Assembly: GCF_030812215.1 (NCBI RefSeq)
Contig: NZ_JAUSSG010000002.1
Location: 310,001-374,000 of the forward strand
Reading direction: 5' to 3'
From: Variovorax boronicumulans
Lineage (GTDB): Bacteria; Pseudomonadota; Gammaproteobacteria; Burkholderiales; Burkholderiaceae_C
DNA length: 64,000 nt
Shown here: in pieces, positions 44,049 through 52,883 of the stretch
How the letters are laid out: the number at the start of each line of letters is the position of its first letter
Position numbering within the stretch: position 1 is the first letter of the stretch
Translations under genes and position numbers: made by a program
The notes under the pieces: model-generated
The model's database searches: none
Seen by the model: only the letters and a program-made list of their open reading frames with translations
Told to the model about the DNA's origin: nothing

Positions 44049-44750
44049 ATGGCCTCCGAGTTTGTTTTCGCCCCGCCCGCCACCGTTTCGGTTCCGGTGG
44101 CCGGACAGCCCGCCCGCTTCCCGGTGCATCGCATCTACTGCGTGGGCCGCAACTACGAAGATCACGCCAAGGAAATGGGTTTCACCGGCCGCGAACCGCC
44201 CTTCTTCTTCATGAAGCCCACCGACGCGCTGGTGGTGGTCGACGAAGGCCAGACCGGCACCATGGCCTATCCCTCGCTCACCAAGAACCTGCACCACGAG
44301 ATCGAACTCGTGGTCGCCATAGGCACCGGCGGAAAGAACATCTTGGCCGCCGATGCGCACAAGCACATCTACGGCTACGCCGTCGGCCTGGACATGACGC
44401 GCCGCGACCTGCAGGGCGAAATGAAGAAACAGGGCCGCCCCTGGGACATCGGCAAGGGCTTCGAGCAGAGCGCGCCCATCGGCCCGATCGTGCCGGTGGC
44501 CGCGGCCGGCGATGCCGAGAACGCCGAGATCTCGCTGCAGGTGAACGGCACCGACCGCCAGCGCAGCACCGTGAGCAAGCTGATCTGGAACGTGGCCGAA
44601 ACCATCGAGCACCTGTCGGCTGCCTGGGAGCTGCAGCCCGGCGACCTGATCTACAGCGGCACGCCCGAAGGCGTCGCGGCCGTGGTCTCGGGCGACACGC
44701 TGGTCGGCAAGGTCGCGGGCCTGCCGACCCTCACCGTCAAGATCGCCTGA
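44049..44750 (+). CDS. fumarylacetoacetate hydrolase family protein (fumarylpyruvate hydrolase-like)
   Basis: A 233-residue FAH-fold hydrolase. RIYCVGRNYEDHAKEMG, PPFFFMKPTDAL, LHHEIELVVAIGTGGKNI (metal-binding His/Glu) and YAVGLDMTRRDLQ are family hallmarks; GDLIYSGTPEGVAAV closes it. It hydrolyses a C-C bond of a 2,4-diketo acid. The short length suits fumarylpyruvate or acylpyruvate hydrolases. The nearby maiA supports the pathway link. Confidence 0.85.
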   Translation: MASEFVFAPPATVSVPVAGQPARFPVHRIYCVGRNYEDHAKEMGFTGREPPFFFMKPTDALVVVDEGQTGTMAYPSLTKNLHHEIELVVAIGTGGKNILAADAHKHIYGYAVGLDMTRRDLQGEMKKQGRPWDIGKGFEQSAPIGPIVPVAAAGDAENAEISLQVNGTDRQRSTVSKLIWNVAETIEHLSAAWELQPGDLIYSGTPEGVAAVVSGDTLVGKVAGLPTLTVKIA

Positions 44751-44767
44751 AGACGGCAGCACCGCCC

Positions 44768-45319
44768 ATGCTCCTGCGCGTCCCCATCAAGCACTGCAAG
44801 AACTGCGGCACCGCGGTGGTCTACCGCATTCCGGACGACGGCGACACCAAGCCGCGCGCCGTCTGCCCGGCCTGCCACACGATCCACTACGAGAACCCGC
44901 TGAACGTGGTGGGCACCATCCCGGTCCTTGGCGACAAGGTGCTGCTGTGCAAGCGCAACATCGAACCGCGCTGGGGCAAGTGGACGCTCCCCGCGGGCTT
45001 CATGGAACTCGAGGAAACCACCGCCCAGGGCGCTGCCCGCGAAACGGACGAAGAGGCCGGTGCGAACTTCGAGCTCGAAGGCCTGTTCTCGGTGATCAGC
45101 GTGGTGCGCGTGGGGCAGGTGCACCTGTTCTACCGTGCCCGGCTGCTCGACGACAAGTTCGATCCCGGCCACGAGACCATCGAGGCCAGGCTCTTCACCG
45201 AGGAAGAAATTCCCTGGGACGAGATCGCCTTTCGCACCGTGCGCGAAACCCTGGAGCACTTCTTCGCAGACCGCCGCCGCGGCAGCTTCGACCGCGTGCA
45301 CGAACTCAGCATCGTTTGA
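44768..45319 (+). CDS. Nudix hydrolase with N-terminal zinc ribbon
   Basis: A 183-residue protein. Residues 10-39 form a zinc ribbon (CKNCG ... CPACH). The Nudix box is GFMELEETTAQGAARETDEEAG, with all Glu residues present. NUDIX enzymes of this layout hydrolyse NADH, ADP-ribose or FAD-like substrates. It follows the FAH-family gene by 17 bp on the same strand. Confidence 0.85.
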   Translation: MLLRVPIKHCKNCGTAVVYRIPDDGDTKPRAVCPACHTIHYENPLNVVGTIPVLGDKVLLCKRNIEPRWGKWTLPAGFMELEETTAQGAARETDEEAGANFELEGLFSVISVVRVGQVHLFYRARLLDDKFDPGHETIEARLFTEEEIPWDEIAFRTVRETLEHFFADRRRGSFDRVHELSIV

Positions 45320-45333
45320 CACCACCGAACCTC

Positions 45334-45822
45334 ATGAACAAGCAACTTCGCGCCATCCTCTTCTGCGGCGCCAGCCTCGGCCTTGCGCTGGCGGCCTCGG
45401 CGGCCAAGGCTGAAACGGTGGGCGAAGTCGACACCGCCTTCAAGCTCATCGGCCCCGACCACAAGATCGTGATAGAGGCCTACGACGACCCCAAGGTCAA
45501 CGGCGTGACCTGCTATGTCTCGCGCGCCAAGACCGGCGGCATCGCCGGCGCGTTCGGCGTGGCCGAGGACAAGGCCGAGGCCTCCATCGCCTGCCGCCAG
45601 GTCGGACCGGTGAACGTCACGCAGCCGCTGCCCAAGCGCGAGGAGGTGTACAGCGAGCGGCTCTCGGTGCTCTTCAAGCGCCTGCGCGTGGTGCGCATGG
45701 TCGATGCCAAGCGCAACACGCTGGTCTATCTCACCTACTCCGACCTGCTGATCGACGGCTCCCCCAAGAACAGCGTGACCGCGGTGCCCATCGATCGCGG
45801 CACGCCGATCCCGCTGAAGTAG
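45334..45822 (+). CDS. creA: CreA family periplasmic protein
   Basis: A 162-residue protein with a signal peptide (ILFCGASLGLALAASAAKAE). The mature part has VGEVDTAFKLIGPDHKIVIEAYDDPKVNGVTCYVSRAKTGG and LVYLTYSDLLIDGSPKNSV, which match CreA. The function is unknown. It follows the Nudix gene by 14 bp. Confidence 0.88.
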   Translation: MNKQLRAILFCGASLGLALAASAAKAETVGEVDTAFKLIGPDHKIVIEAYDDPKVNGVTCYVSRAKTGGIAGAFGVAEDKAEASIACRQVGPVNVTQPLPKREEVYSERLSVLFKRLRVVRMVDAKRNTLVYLTYSDLLIDGSPKNSVTAVPIDRGTPIPLK

Positions 45823-45947
45823 CGATAGCCCTTCGCGCGTTCCGCCCTTCCGGAGGGTACGTACGAGTTTGCTAGCATCGCCCGCGTGGCGCGCCCGGCG
45901 TGCCAGACCGCAGGAACCCTCCGCAACGAACCCGTTCCAACAGCGCC

Positions 45948-46451
45948 ATGCAAATCCAGACTCTTCTTTTCCGCACGGGTGCCGCAGCAGTGATTGCCGC
46001 CGCCCTCGCCGCCTGCACCACCACGCCCCTGCCGCCGGCACGGCCCGGACAGACCGTCACGCCGCCCCCGGCGAAACAGGCGCTCTTCATCCGTCCCGCG
46101 AGCGGCACCACCATCGCCCGCTTCGACGGCGTGCGCAACAAGGGGCTGGACATCGCGGGCAACCTCGGCGATCCGATCGTCGCGTCGGCCGATGGCCGCG
46201 TGGTGTACGTGGGCAGCGAACTGCGTTCCTACGGCAACATGGTCATCGTCAAGCACAACGAGACCTTCCTCACCGCCTACGCGCATGCGCAGACCATCCT
46301 CGTGAAGGAAAACGCGGTCGTGCGCCAGGGCGAGAAGATCGCCGAGATGGGCCGCAGCGACGCCGATCGCGTGAAGCTGCACTTCGAGATCCGCAAGAAC
46401 GGCACCGCCGTCGACCCCGAGCCGTACCTCAACGGGCGGCTGCAGCAGTAA
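45948..46451 (+). CDS. NlpD/EnvC-like LytM lipoprotein lacking catalytic residues
   Basis: A 167-residue lipoprotein (lipobox ALAAC). The LytM/M23 domain has KGLDIAGNLGDPIVASADGRVVYVGSELRSYGNMVIVKHNETFLTAYAH, very like NlpD. The first zinc His of active M23 enzymes is replaced (N-K-G-L-D), and the HxH motif reads KLHFEIR, so it should not cut peptidoglycan. Such degenerate LytM factors activate cell-wall amidases. It has no LysM domain, unlike NlpD. Confidence 0.82.
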   Translation: MQIQTLLFRTGAAAVIAAALAACTTTPLPPARPGQTVTPPPAKQALFIRPASGTTIARFDGVRNKGLDIAGNLGDPIVASADGRVVYVGSELRSYGNMVIVKHNETFLTAYAHAQTILVKENAVVRQGEKIAEMGRSDADRVKLHFEIRKNGTAVDPEPYLNGRLQQ

Positions 46452-46567
46452 CGCCCCCGGCGTTCATTCATCATTTCTTCAGGTTGCCCGTCCGCTACGG
46501 GACTAAGCTCCTCGCCATCGGGACAGGGCGCGTCTTGCCGTCCGTCCCCCCGACATGGAGAACGAAC

Positions 46568-46837
46568 TTGCGCCTGAACCTGATTCTTTTCTGTGGTGGT
46601 CTTCTGGCGTTGACGAGCCTCGCGGGCTGTGAAACGACCCGCCACAGCCGAGATCGCGACTACGACTACTACGGCCGTCCGCCGCCGCAGCCCTACTATT
46701 ACTACGAGCCCGAAGCGCCGCGCGAGGCTCCGAGGCTGAGCGACATGCAAAAGCGCGCGCTCGACAACTGCATCATTCTTCCCACCCGTCACGACCGCGC
46801 CCGCTGCCGCGCGACGGTCATGTCCACGGTCCGCTAA
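46568..46837 (+). CDS. small lipoprotein with a conserved C-terminal signature
   Basis: An 89-residue protein starting at TTG with GGAG 8 nt upstream. The lipobox is LAGC. A Tyr/Pro-rich middle (DYDYYGRPPPQPYYYYEPEAP) is followed by LSDMQKRALDNC and RCRATVMSTVR, nearly identical to the end of the secreted protein at 49124. Its stop overlaps that of the convergent phospholipase gene. The function is unknown. Confidence 0.65.
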   Translation: MRLNLILFCGGLLALTSLAGCETTRHSRDRDYDYYGRPPPQPYYYYEPEAPREAPRLSDMQKRALDNCIILPTRHDRARCRATVMSTVR

Positions 46838-48462
46838 AGCAGGCTCTCGGGCACCAGCGGCGCCAGCAGTTCCAGCTTCCAGCGCGCCCAGAAATGCGTT
46901 TCGGGCTCGGTGTGAAGGATGGTGTCCGCCGCGTCGCCCGACGCCGGGCTCACCCATTCGATGCCGCCCTTGGGCCCGAGCTGCAACTGGTAGGCGCCGT
47001 CCAGGCGGATGAAGCCGATCAAGCTGGTGAGTTGCTGCGCGATCTGCGGGCTGAAGATGAAGATGCCGATCTCGGTGTTGTGCAGCTCCGAGCGCGGATC
47101 GAAATTCATCGAGCCGATGAACACCGTCTTGCGATCGATCACCGCCGACTTGCCGTGCAGCCGCCCGCTCGCCGAGCCGTACATGCCGAAGCGCCTGGTC
47201 TCCTCCACCCGCTTGGGGCTCAGCTCGTAGAGCTCCACGCCCAGCCGCAGCATCTGGGCGCGGTAGCGCCGGTAGCCGATGTGCACCAGCGATTCGTCGG
47301 TGGCGGCCAGCGAGTTGGTCACGATGCTGTAGCTCACGCCGTTGCCGCGGATGATGCGGATCGACTCCATGCCGCCGCGCCCGGGAATCAGGTAGGGCGT
47401 GGTCTGCATGATCTCGCTCTGCGCGCCGCGCAGATACCGCCGCACGTTGTAGAGCACGCTGTCGCTCGCTTCGTCGGCCGGCAGGCCGCGGCCTTCCGGT
47501 GTCGGCGCGAGCGCCTTGGCCGGCGGGTCGGCATACGCCTCGGCACGCGCCCACACGAGCTTCAGCGTGCCCGCGTCGAGGTCCTTGGCCAGCGGGTTGT
47601 TGCCCAGCAGGTCGGTGGAGCCGGGCTCTTCGGGATGCAGCGTCTCGGGCCCGCTGGTGAGTCGGTCGAAAAGCGCACGCAGTTCCTTCGGCGATTCGCT
47701 TCCCTTGGCCACCAGCGATTCGATCGGATACACGTACGGGCTGTTCCAGTACATGTCGAACAGCGACGACAGCCGGGGCACGACCGCGCCGGCGACCAGC
47801 GTGTCGATGTCGATGAAGTTCGACCCCCCGTCGCGCAGGAAATACTCGTTGGCGATGTTGCGTCCGCCCATGACCGCCATGGTGTCGTCCACCACGTACA
47901 GCTTGTTGTGCATGCGGCGGTGCACCCGGTCGAAATCGAACAGCGATGCGGCCCAGCGCGTGCCGAGGCGGTCGCGCCCGGCCGGGAACGGATTGAAGAG
48001 GCGCACCTCGACGTTCGGATGCGAGGCGAAGCTGGTGAAGAGCGGGTCGGCGCCCGCGGTGTAGAGATCGTCCACCAGGAGGCGCACGCGCACGCCGCGG
48101 TCCGCCGCATCGCGCAGGGCGCGCAGCAGGTAGCGGCCGGTCTCGTCGTTCTGCACGAGGTAGTACTGCACGTCGATGGAGCGCTGCGCGCGGCGCGCCA
48201 GTTCGATGCGCGCATGCAGCGAGAACTGCGGCATCGGCAGCAGGCGGAATCCGCTCAGCGGCTCGCCGGGCGGCGCAGCCGCTTTCACGAGGCGGCCGAG
48301 CAGGGTCTCCGCGCCGTCGGCGATGGCCGACGAGGGCTTGCGCTGCACGTCGGTGGGCAAGCCCGCGCAACCGGCCATGCAGAGCGCGGCGAAGCCGGCA
48401 AGCAACCAGGCCAGCCACCGGGCGCGCGGTTTTTCTTCAGCCCGTGGTGGGTTGTGGGACAT
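46834..48462 (-). CDS. phospholipase D family lipoprotein (cardiolipin synthase-like)
   Basis: A 542-residue protein with a lipoprotein signal (WLLAGFAALCMAGC). Two HKD motifs are intact: HNKLYVVDD and HGKSAVIDRKTVFIGSMNFD. RSIDVQYYLVQNDETGRYLLRAL is the usual first strand-helix. Members make or hydrolyse phosphodiester bonds, e.g. cardiolipin synthesis. It would act at the periplasmic face. Confidence 0.87.
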   Translation of the reverse strand: MSHNPPRAEEKPRARWLAWLLAGFAALCMAGCAGLPTDVQRKPSSAIADGAETLLGRLVKAAAPPGEPLSGFRLLPMPQFSLHARIELARRAQRSIDVQYYLVQNDETGRYLLRALRDAADRGVRVRLLVDDLYTAGADPLFTSFASHPNVEVRLFNPFPAGRDRLGTRWAASLFDFDRVHRRMHNKLYVVDDTMAVMGGRNIANEYFLRDGGSNFIDIDTLVAGAVVPRLSSLFDMYWNSPYVYPIESLVAKGSESPKELRALFDRLTSGPETLHPEEPGSTDLLGNNPLAKDLDAGTLKLVWARAEAYADPPAKALAPTPEGRGLPADEASDSVLYNVRRYLRGAQSEIMQTTPYLIPGRGGMESIRIIRGNGVSYSIVTNSLAATDESLVHIGYRRYRAQMLRLGVELYELSPKRVEETRRFGMYGSASGRLHGKSAVIDRKTVFIGSMNFDPRSELHNTEIGIFIFSPQIAQQLTSLIGFIRLDGAYQLQLGPKGGIEWVSPASGDAADTILHTEPETHFWARWKLELLAPLVPESLL

Positions 48463-48578
48463 GGGAGCGAGAGAGAGGTGGCAGACGCACGAAGCGGAAT
48501 GCAGGACATCCGCGGCTCGCGGTTTCTACCATGAGCGCGGGACCGTCGCGCGGGCATCGCGCCCTTCGCGTTCGTTGC

Positions 48579-48848
48579 TCAGGCGCCGCCGGGAACAGTG
48601 GGGCCGGAGCCGTCGACCCCCTGGCTGCGCTGTGGCACCCATTGCCGCACGAAGTGGTCCGCCCGCACCGTCGCGCGCTGCAAGGCGGCCTCCCGCGACA
48701 GCTGCCGGGTGATCACGAGTGCGCAGCGCGCAATGCCCTGGTGGCGCAGTTCCGCGAGTCCGGCATAGGTGCCGTGCGGCGTGCGGGCGAGATCCATCCA
48801 GCACGCCCATCCTTCAGGCACGTGAATGTCGAAGCGTACGGTGTCCAT
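48579..48848 (-). CDS. small hypothetical protein, paralogue of the 58496 gene
   Basis: An 89-residue protein without a signal peptide. FDIHVPEGWACWMDLARTPHGTYAGLAEL is followed by CALVITRQLSREAALQRATVRADHFVRQW. The same spacing of PE.W, TP.G.Y.G.A.L, LVIT.Q.S...A..R and HF.R recurs in the protein at 58496-58726. It looks like a small alpha/beta domain of unknown role. Confidence 0.6.
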   Translation of the reverse strand: MDTVRFDIHVPEGWACWMDLARTPHGTYAGLAELRHQGIARCALVITRQLSREAALQRATVRADHFVRQWVPQRSQGVDGSGPTVPGGA

Positions 48849-48880
48849 TGTTGGGGTTAGACCTTAGGCGTTTGCCCGAT

Positions 48881-48899
48881 GGTTTCAATAAGTGAAACC
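48881..48899. repeat. 7-bp inverted repeat upstream of the 48579 gene
   Basis: GGTTTCA-ATAAG-TGAAACC is a perfect dyad 32 bp upstream of the 48579-48848 start. The T/A content and position suit an operator; there is no T tract, so it is not a terminator. I see no gene in the rest of the 48849-49123 gap. Confidence 0.45.
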
Positions 48900-49123
48900 C
48901 TTGGTATTCATTCACCTCTTCATGGGATGTCGCCAGGTAAAGACTCATGCCAGTGCGCGGCCGCGTCGACTGATTGCGATGCCCGGGCGTTGAGGAAGCA
49001 TTCGCGCAGACGCCGGCAGCTTCGACCTGACGCGCATGCAGGACGACCGGCTACATTCAGTTCACGGCAGACCTCCCACACTGCATGGACATACGGCAAT
49101 CACAGAACAGGCCACTCATCATC

Positions 49124-49531
49124 ATGAAAAAACTCGCGCTCATGGCCTTCCTCGGCCTCATGACCTCCATCCCCGCCATGGCGCAGGGCGACTACGTTTA
49201 TGAAAACGACCGCCGCTACTGCGCCAGTGGCCGTTCGGGCATGGACTTCAACTCCTGCATGTGGCGCCTGCGGAACGACCGCGAACGCGAAGACCGCCGC
49301 GAGTACGAGCGGCGTGAATACGAGCAGCGCCGCGAGTACGAGCGCCGCCAGCGCTGGCAGGAACCCGCACCGGTCTACGTGCCCGAGTACCAGCGCCAGC
49401 CCCAGTACCAATACCAGCAGGAACGCCCGAAGCTCAGCGACATGCAGCAGCGCGCGCTGGACAACTGCAACCTGCTCGCCCCGCGCGACCAGCCGCGCTG
49501 CCGTGCGACGGTGATGTCGACGGTTCGCTGA
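49124..49531 (+). CDS. secreted Arg/Glu/Tyr-rich protein with the LSDMQ...RCRATVMSTVR tail
   Basis: A 135-residue protein with signal peptide MKKLALMAFLGLMTSIPAMA. The middle is a charged repeat (REYERREYEQRREYERRQRW), then a Tyr/Gln/Pro-rich stretch. The C-terminus LSDMQQRALDNC and RCRATVMSTVR matches that of the lipoprotein at 46568. Cysteines in the tail may form a disulfide in the periplasm. The function is unknown. Confidence 0.65.
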   Translation: MKKLALMAFLGLMTSIPAMAQGDYVYENDRRYCASGRSGMDFNSCMWRLRNDREREDRREYERREYEQRREYERRQRWQEPAPVYVPEYQRQPQYQYQQERPKLSDMQQRALDNCNLLAPRDQPRCRATVMSTVR

Positions 49532-49541
49532 GCGTTTTCGC

Positions 49542-49562
49542 GCCGGCCCCGAGCGGGCCGGC
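49542..49562 (+). terminator. GC-rich stem-loop between the 49124 gene and alkB
   Basis: GCCGGCCC-CGAGC-GGGCCGGC is a perfect 8-bp stem starting 10 bp after the stop. There is no T run. It ends 7 bp before the alkB ATG, so it could also mask that start. Confidence 0.45.
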
Positions 49563-49569
49563 TGGCCAC

Positions 49570-50217
49570 ATGACGCTCGACCTGTTCGACGATCCACCCC
49601 GCGAAGCGCGCGAGCCCCTCGGACCCGGCGCCTTCGTCCTCCCCGGTTTCGCCCTGCCCTTTGCCGACGAATTGCTCTCGGCGGTCAAGGCAGTCGCGCA
49701 AGACGCGCCCTTCCGCCACCTCGTCACCCCCGGCGGCTTCACCATGTCGGTCGCGCTCACCAACTGCGGCGCGCTGGGCTGGACCAGCGACCGCCGCGGC
49801 TATCGCTACAGCCCCACCGACCCCGACACCGGCAAGCCGTGGCCCGCCATGCCCGACGTGTTCGCGAGCCTCGCGCGCGAGGCCGCATCGGCCGCCGGTT
49901 TCGACGGCTTCGCGCCCGATGCCTGCCTGGTCAACCGCTACGAACCCGGCGCGCGGCTCTCGCTGCACCAGGACAAGGACGAGCACGACTACGGCGCGCC
50001 CATCGTCTCGGTCTCGCTCGGCATGCCCGCCGTGTTCCTGTTCGGCGGGCACGAGTGCGCCGGCAAGGCCGTGCGCATCCCGCTCAAGCATGGCGACGTC
50101 GTGGTCTGGGGTGGTGAAGACCGGCTGCGCTACCACGGCGTGCTGCCGCTGAAGGACCAGCCGCACCCGGCGCTGGGCAGCCTTCGCATCAACCTCACAT
50201 TCCGCAAGGCCGGCTGA
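49570..50217 (+). CDS. alkB: DNA oxidative demethylase AlkB
   Basis: A 215-residue Fe(II)/2-oxoglutarate dioxygenase. The iron ligands are H133 and D135 in LHQDKDE and H189 in RYHGV; R206 and R212 in LRINLTFRK bind 2-oxoglutarate. NRYEPGARLSLHQDKDE is a strong AlkB signature. It repairs 1-methyladenine and 3-methylcytosine. The ABC transporter gene follows by 6 bp. Confidence 0.93.
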   Translation: MTLDLFDDPPREAREPLGPGAFVLPGFALPFADELLSAVKAVAQDAPFRHLVTPGGFTMSVALTNCGALGWTSDRRGYRYSPTDPDTGKPWPAMPDVFASLAREAASAAGFDGFAPDACLVNRYEPGARLSLHQDKDEHDYGAPIVSVSLGMPAVFLFGGHECAGKAVRIPLKHGDVVVWGGEDRLRYHGVLPLKDQPHPALGSLRINLTFRKAG

Positions 50218-50223
50218 CCACGC

Positions 50224-52029
50224 ATGCAGAAGACGACCGAGACGAACGACCCCGGCAACGCGATCCGCGCGCTCTATGCCGCACTCTGGCACTTCGCGGC
50301 CGGTGCACGCGGGCAACTGCTCGGCGCCACGGCCCTGCTGGCTTCCTCGCAACTGATCCGCCTCACGCTCCCCTACCTTGCCGGGCAGGCCATCAACGCG
50401 CTGCAGCGCAGCGAGTTCACCGGCGCCGGCCGCTGGATCGGCACGCTGGCCGCGGTGTATGTCGGCGCGTGGGCGCTGCACGGGCCGGGCCGCATCCTGG
50501 AGCGCAACGTCGGGCTGAAGGTGCGGGAGCGGCTGGCCGACGAGCTCTATGCGCGCATCGCCGCCGCGCCGCTGGCCTGGCACGACGGCCACCATTCGGG
50601 CGAGCTGCAGCACCGCGTGCACCAGGCCAGCCGCGCGCTCGCGGACTTCGCGCAGAACCAGTTCATCTGGCTCACCAATGCGGTCAACTTCGTCGGGCCG
50701 CTGGTGGCGCTGGCGCTGCTGTCGCGCACCAGCGGCGTGACGGCGCTCGCGGGCTATGTGCTGATCGGCCTCGTGATCGTGCGCATCGACCGCGCGCTGA
50801 TGAAGCTCGCGCGCGCCGAGAACGATGCCGACCGGCGCTATGTGTCCGCGCTGCTCGACTTCCTGGGCAACGCATCGACGGTGATCGGCCTGCGGCTGCA
50901 GGGCGCCTCGCGGCTGTTGCTGCGCCGTCGCATGGCGGCGATCTCATTGCCGCTCAAGCGCACCGTGGTACTCAACGAGGGCAAGTGGTTCGCGGTCGAC
51001 CTGATGGGCCTGGCGCTCACCTGGGGCCTCGTCGTCATCTACGTCTGGCAGGCGCGCACGCCGGGGCAGGCGGTGATGCTGGGCGCGGTGTTCATGATCT
51101 ACCAGTACGCGCAGCAGGCGGCCGGCGTGGTGACTTCGGTGGCGGCCAACTTCAGTTTCTTCGCGCGCATGCACACCGACTATTCGAGCGCCGAGCCGAT
51201 CTGGCAGGCCCCCTCGGGCGACGTGCTTTCCACTGCGCCGGAGCAAGTGCCCGAGCGCGAGCGCATCGATGCCGGTGCGACGTGGGCGCAGCTGGGCGTC
51301 GATGCGCTGCAGTGGAAGTACGCGCCGCGCGGTGAACCCATCGCCGACGCGACGGAGCCGCCGCGCAGCGGCCTGCACAACGTGGCGCTGAGCCTGTGCC
51401 GCGGCCAGCGCGTAGCCCTTGTCGGCCCGAGCGGCGGCGGCAAGAGCACGCTGCTGCGCGTGCTGGCCGGGCTCTATGCACCGAATGCCGGCACGCTCAC
51501 GCTCGACGGCCAGCCGGTCGACTGGCCACAGCTGCGCCGCCTCGCCACGCTGATCCCGCAGGAAACCGAACTCTTCGAGGCCAGCGTGCGCGAGAACCTC
51601 GCCTTCGGCCAACCCGCGGACGATGCGCGCCTGCTCGCCGCGCTGCACACCAGCACCTTCGACGAAGTGCTGAAGGCCAACCACGGCGACCTCGACACGG
51701 CCGTGTCGGAGCGCGGCTTCAACCTCTCGGGTGGACAGCGCCAGCGCCTGTGCCTCGCGCGCGGCGTGCTTGCGGCCGAGGGCAGTTCGCTGCTGCTGCT
51801 CGACGAGCCGACCAGCGCGCTCGATGCCAACACCGAAGCGCGCGTGCTCGAACGCATTGCCGCTGCATTCCCCAACGCCTGCGTGATCGCGTCGATCCAC
51901 CGGCTGAGCCTGCTCGACCGCTTCGACACGGTGCTCCTGATGGAGGCCGGCCATGTGCTCGACCACGGCCCGCGCGACGAAGTACTGGCGCGTCAGCCGC
52001 TGCTGCAGCGGATGACGGCGCCCACCTGA
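50224..52029 (+). CDS. ABC transporter, fused permease and ATP-binding subunit
   Basis: A 601-residue half-transporter. The N-terminal 320 residues hold about six membrane helices (ABC exporter type 1). The ATPase has Walker A GPSGGGKST (from residue 401), LSGGQRQR and LLLLDEPTSALD. It would work as a homodimer exporting lipids, peptides or drugs. The Q-loop IPQETELF is normal. The substrate is unknown. Confidence 0.87.
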   Translation: MQKTTETNDPGNAIRALYAALWHFAAGARGQLLGATALLASSQLIRLTLPYLAGQAINALQRSEFTGAGRWIGTLAAVYVGAWALHGPGRILERNVGLKVRERLADELYARIAAAPLAWHDGHHSGELQHRVHQASRALADFAQNQFIWLTNAVNFVGPLVALALLSRTSGVTALAGYVLIGLVIVRIDRALMKLARAENDADRRYVSALLDFLGNASTVIGLRLQGASRLLLRRRMAAISLPLKRTVVLNEGKWFAVDLMGLALTWGLVVIYVWQARTPGQAVMLGAVFMIYQYAQQAAGVVTSVAANFSFFARMHTDYSSAEPIWQAPSGDVLSTAPEQVPERERIDAGATWAQLGVDALQWKYAPRGEPIADATEPPRSGLHNVALSLCRGQRVALVGPSGGGKSTLLRVLAGLYAPNAGTLTLDGQPVDWPQLRRLATLIPQETELFEASVRENLAFGQPADDARLLAALHTSTFDEVLKANHGDLDTAVSERGFNLSGGQRQRLCLARGVLAAEGSSLLLLDEPTSALDANTEARVLERIAAAFPNACVIASIHRLSLLDRFDTVLLMEAGHVLDHGPRDEVLARQPLLQRMTAPT

Positions 52030-52114
52030 AGGCTCGGAAGGTGTGAGGAAACCGGCCGTCGATCGGCGGCGCGCGGATCTGGCGGTAGTTCTTGCCTTGG
52101 CCTTCGAGCTACGT

Positions 52115-52387
52115 CTACATCTGCCCCTGTCCATCGCTGGTGCGGTCGTGCACCCAGCGCACCGCCTGCTGCTCGGCATGGCGCAGCGCCTCCGCTTCCG
52201 TGCCGTAGGAGGCGTTGTCCGTGTCGTCGGGCAACTCGATGTCTTCCGGCTTGTCCGATCGGCCCTGGCAGCGCACGACGGGGTGGTAGGTCAGGTCGTC
52301 GATCCGTTCCGCGCGGCACAGGAACATCCAGCCCCGGTAGGTGAAGGTGACGAGACGCTCGTCGAGCGGCGGTGATGTGGTGTCCAT
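52115..52387 (-). CDS. small hypothetical protein
   Basis: A 90-residue cytoplasmic protein. LVTFTYRGWMFLCRAERIDDLTYHPVVRC then YGTEAEALRHAEQQAVRWVHD. It resembles a small beta-strand plus helix domain; I do not recognise the family. AGGAAAG lies upstream of the start. It is convergent with the ABC transporter gene. Confidence 0.55.
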   Translation of the reverse strand: MDTTSPPLDERLVTFTYRGWMFLCRAERIDDLTYHPVVRCQGRSDKPEDIELPDDTDNASYGTEAEALRHAEQQAVRWVHDRTSDGQGQM

Positions 52388-52544
52388 GGGTGGCCTGTCT
52401 TTCCTTGTGATGGCCCTCAATCTGCGACGCCATGGCGATGGTGCGTGTGAGAACCGGCCCACGTCGCGCGTCGGCAGAAGCACCGGATCGGCGGTGGCGG
52501 GCTGCGCTACGGTCCGCGAACATCCACATACAAGCACGCTCATC

Positions 52545-52778
52545 ATGGAAATCCTCTCGCTCGTCCAATGGCCGGCCTTCGCCGCTTCCGTCGCCGCCGC
52601 GTGGCTGGTGGGGTCGAACGCGAAGGGGCGCCGCAATGTCGGCTTCTGGGTGTTCCTCGCGAGCAATGTGCTGTGGGTGGTGTGGGGCGTGCACACGCAG
52701 GCGTGGGCGCTGATCGCGCTGCAGGTGTGCCTGGCTGCGCTGAACGTGCGGGGCCTCTTCAAGACCGAAGAGGGGTGA
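52545..52778 (+). CDS. small membrane protein
   Basis: A 77-residue protein with two or three hydrophobic helices: WPAFAASVAAAWLVG, VGFWVFLASNVLWVVWGVH and ALIALQVCLAALNVRGLF. A short basic loop (NAKGRR) separates the first two. The family is unknown; the Trp/Val pattern resembles small PnuC- or SWEET-like membrane proteins, but this is weak. Confidence 0.55.
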   Translation: MEILSLVQWPAFAASVAAAWLVGSNAKGRRNVGFWVFLASNVLWVVWGVHTQAWALIALQVCLAALNVRGLFKTEEG

Positions 52779-52883
52779 ACCGGGCCGCTGCGCCCCCTGC
52801 ATGCGCATGCGAATTTTTCCTACGCAGCCACCGGGCAGCGCTGCGCATCGTTGGCTTCCCCACCACCCCACCAGGAGCCCACG

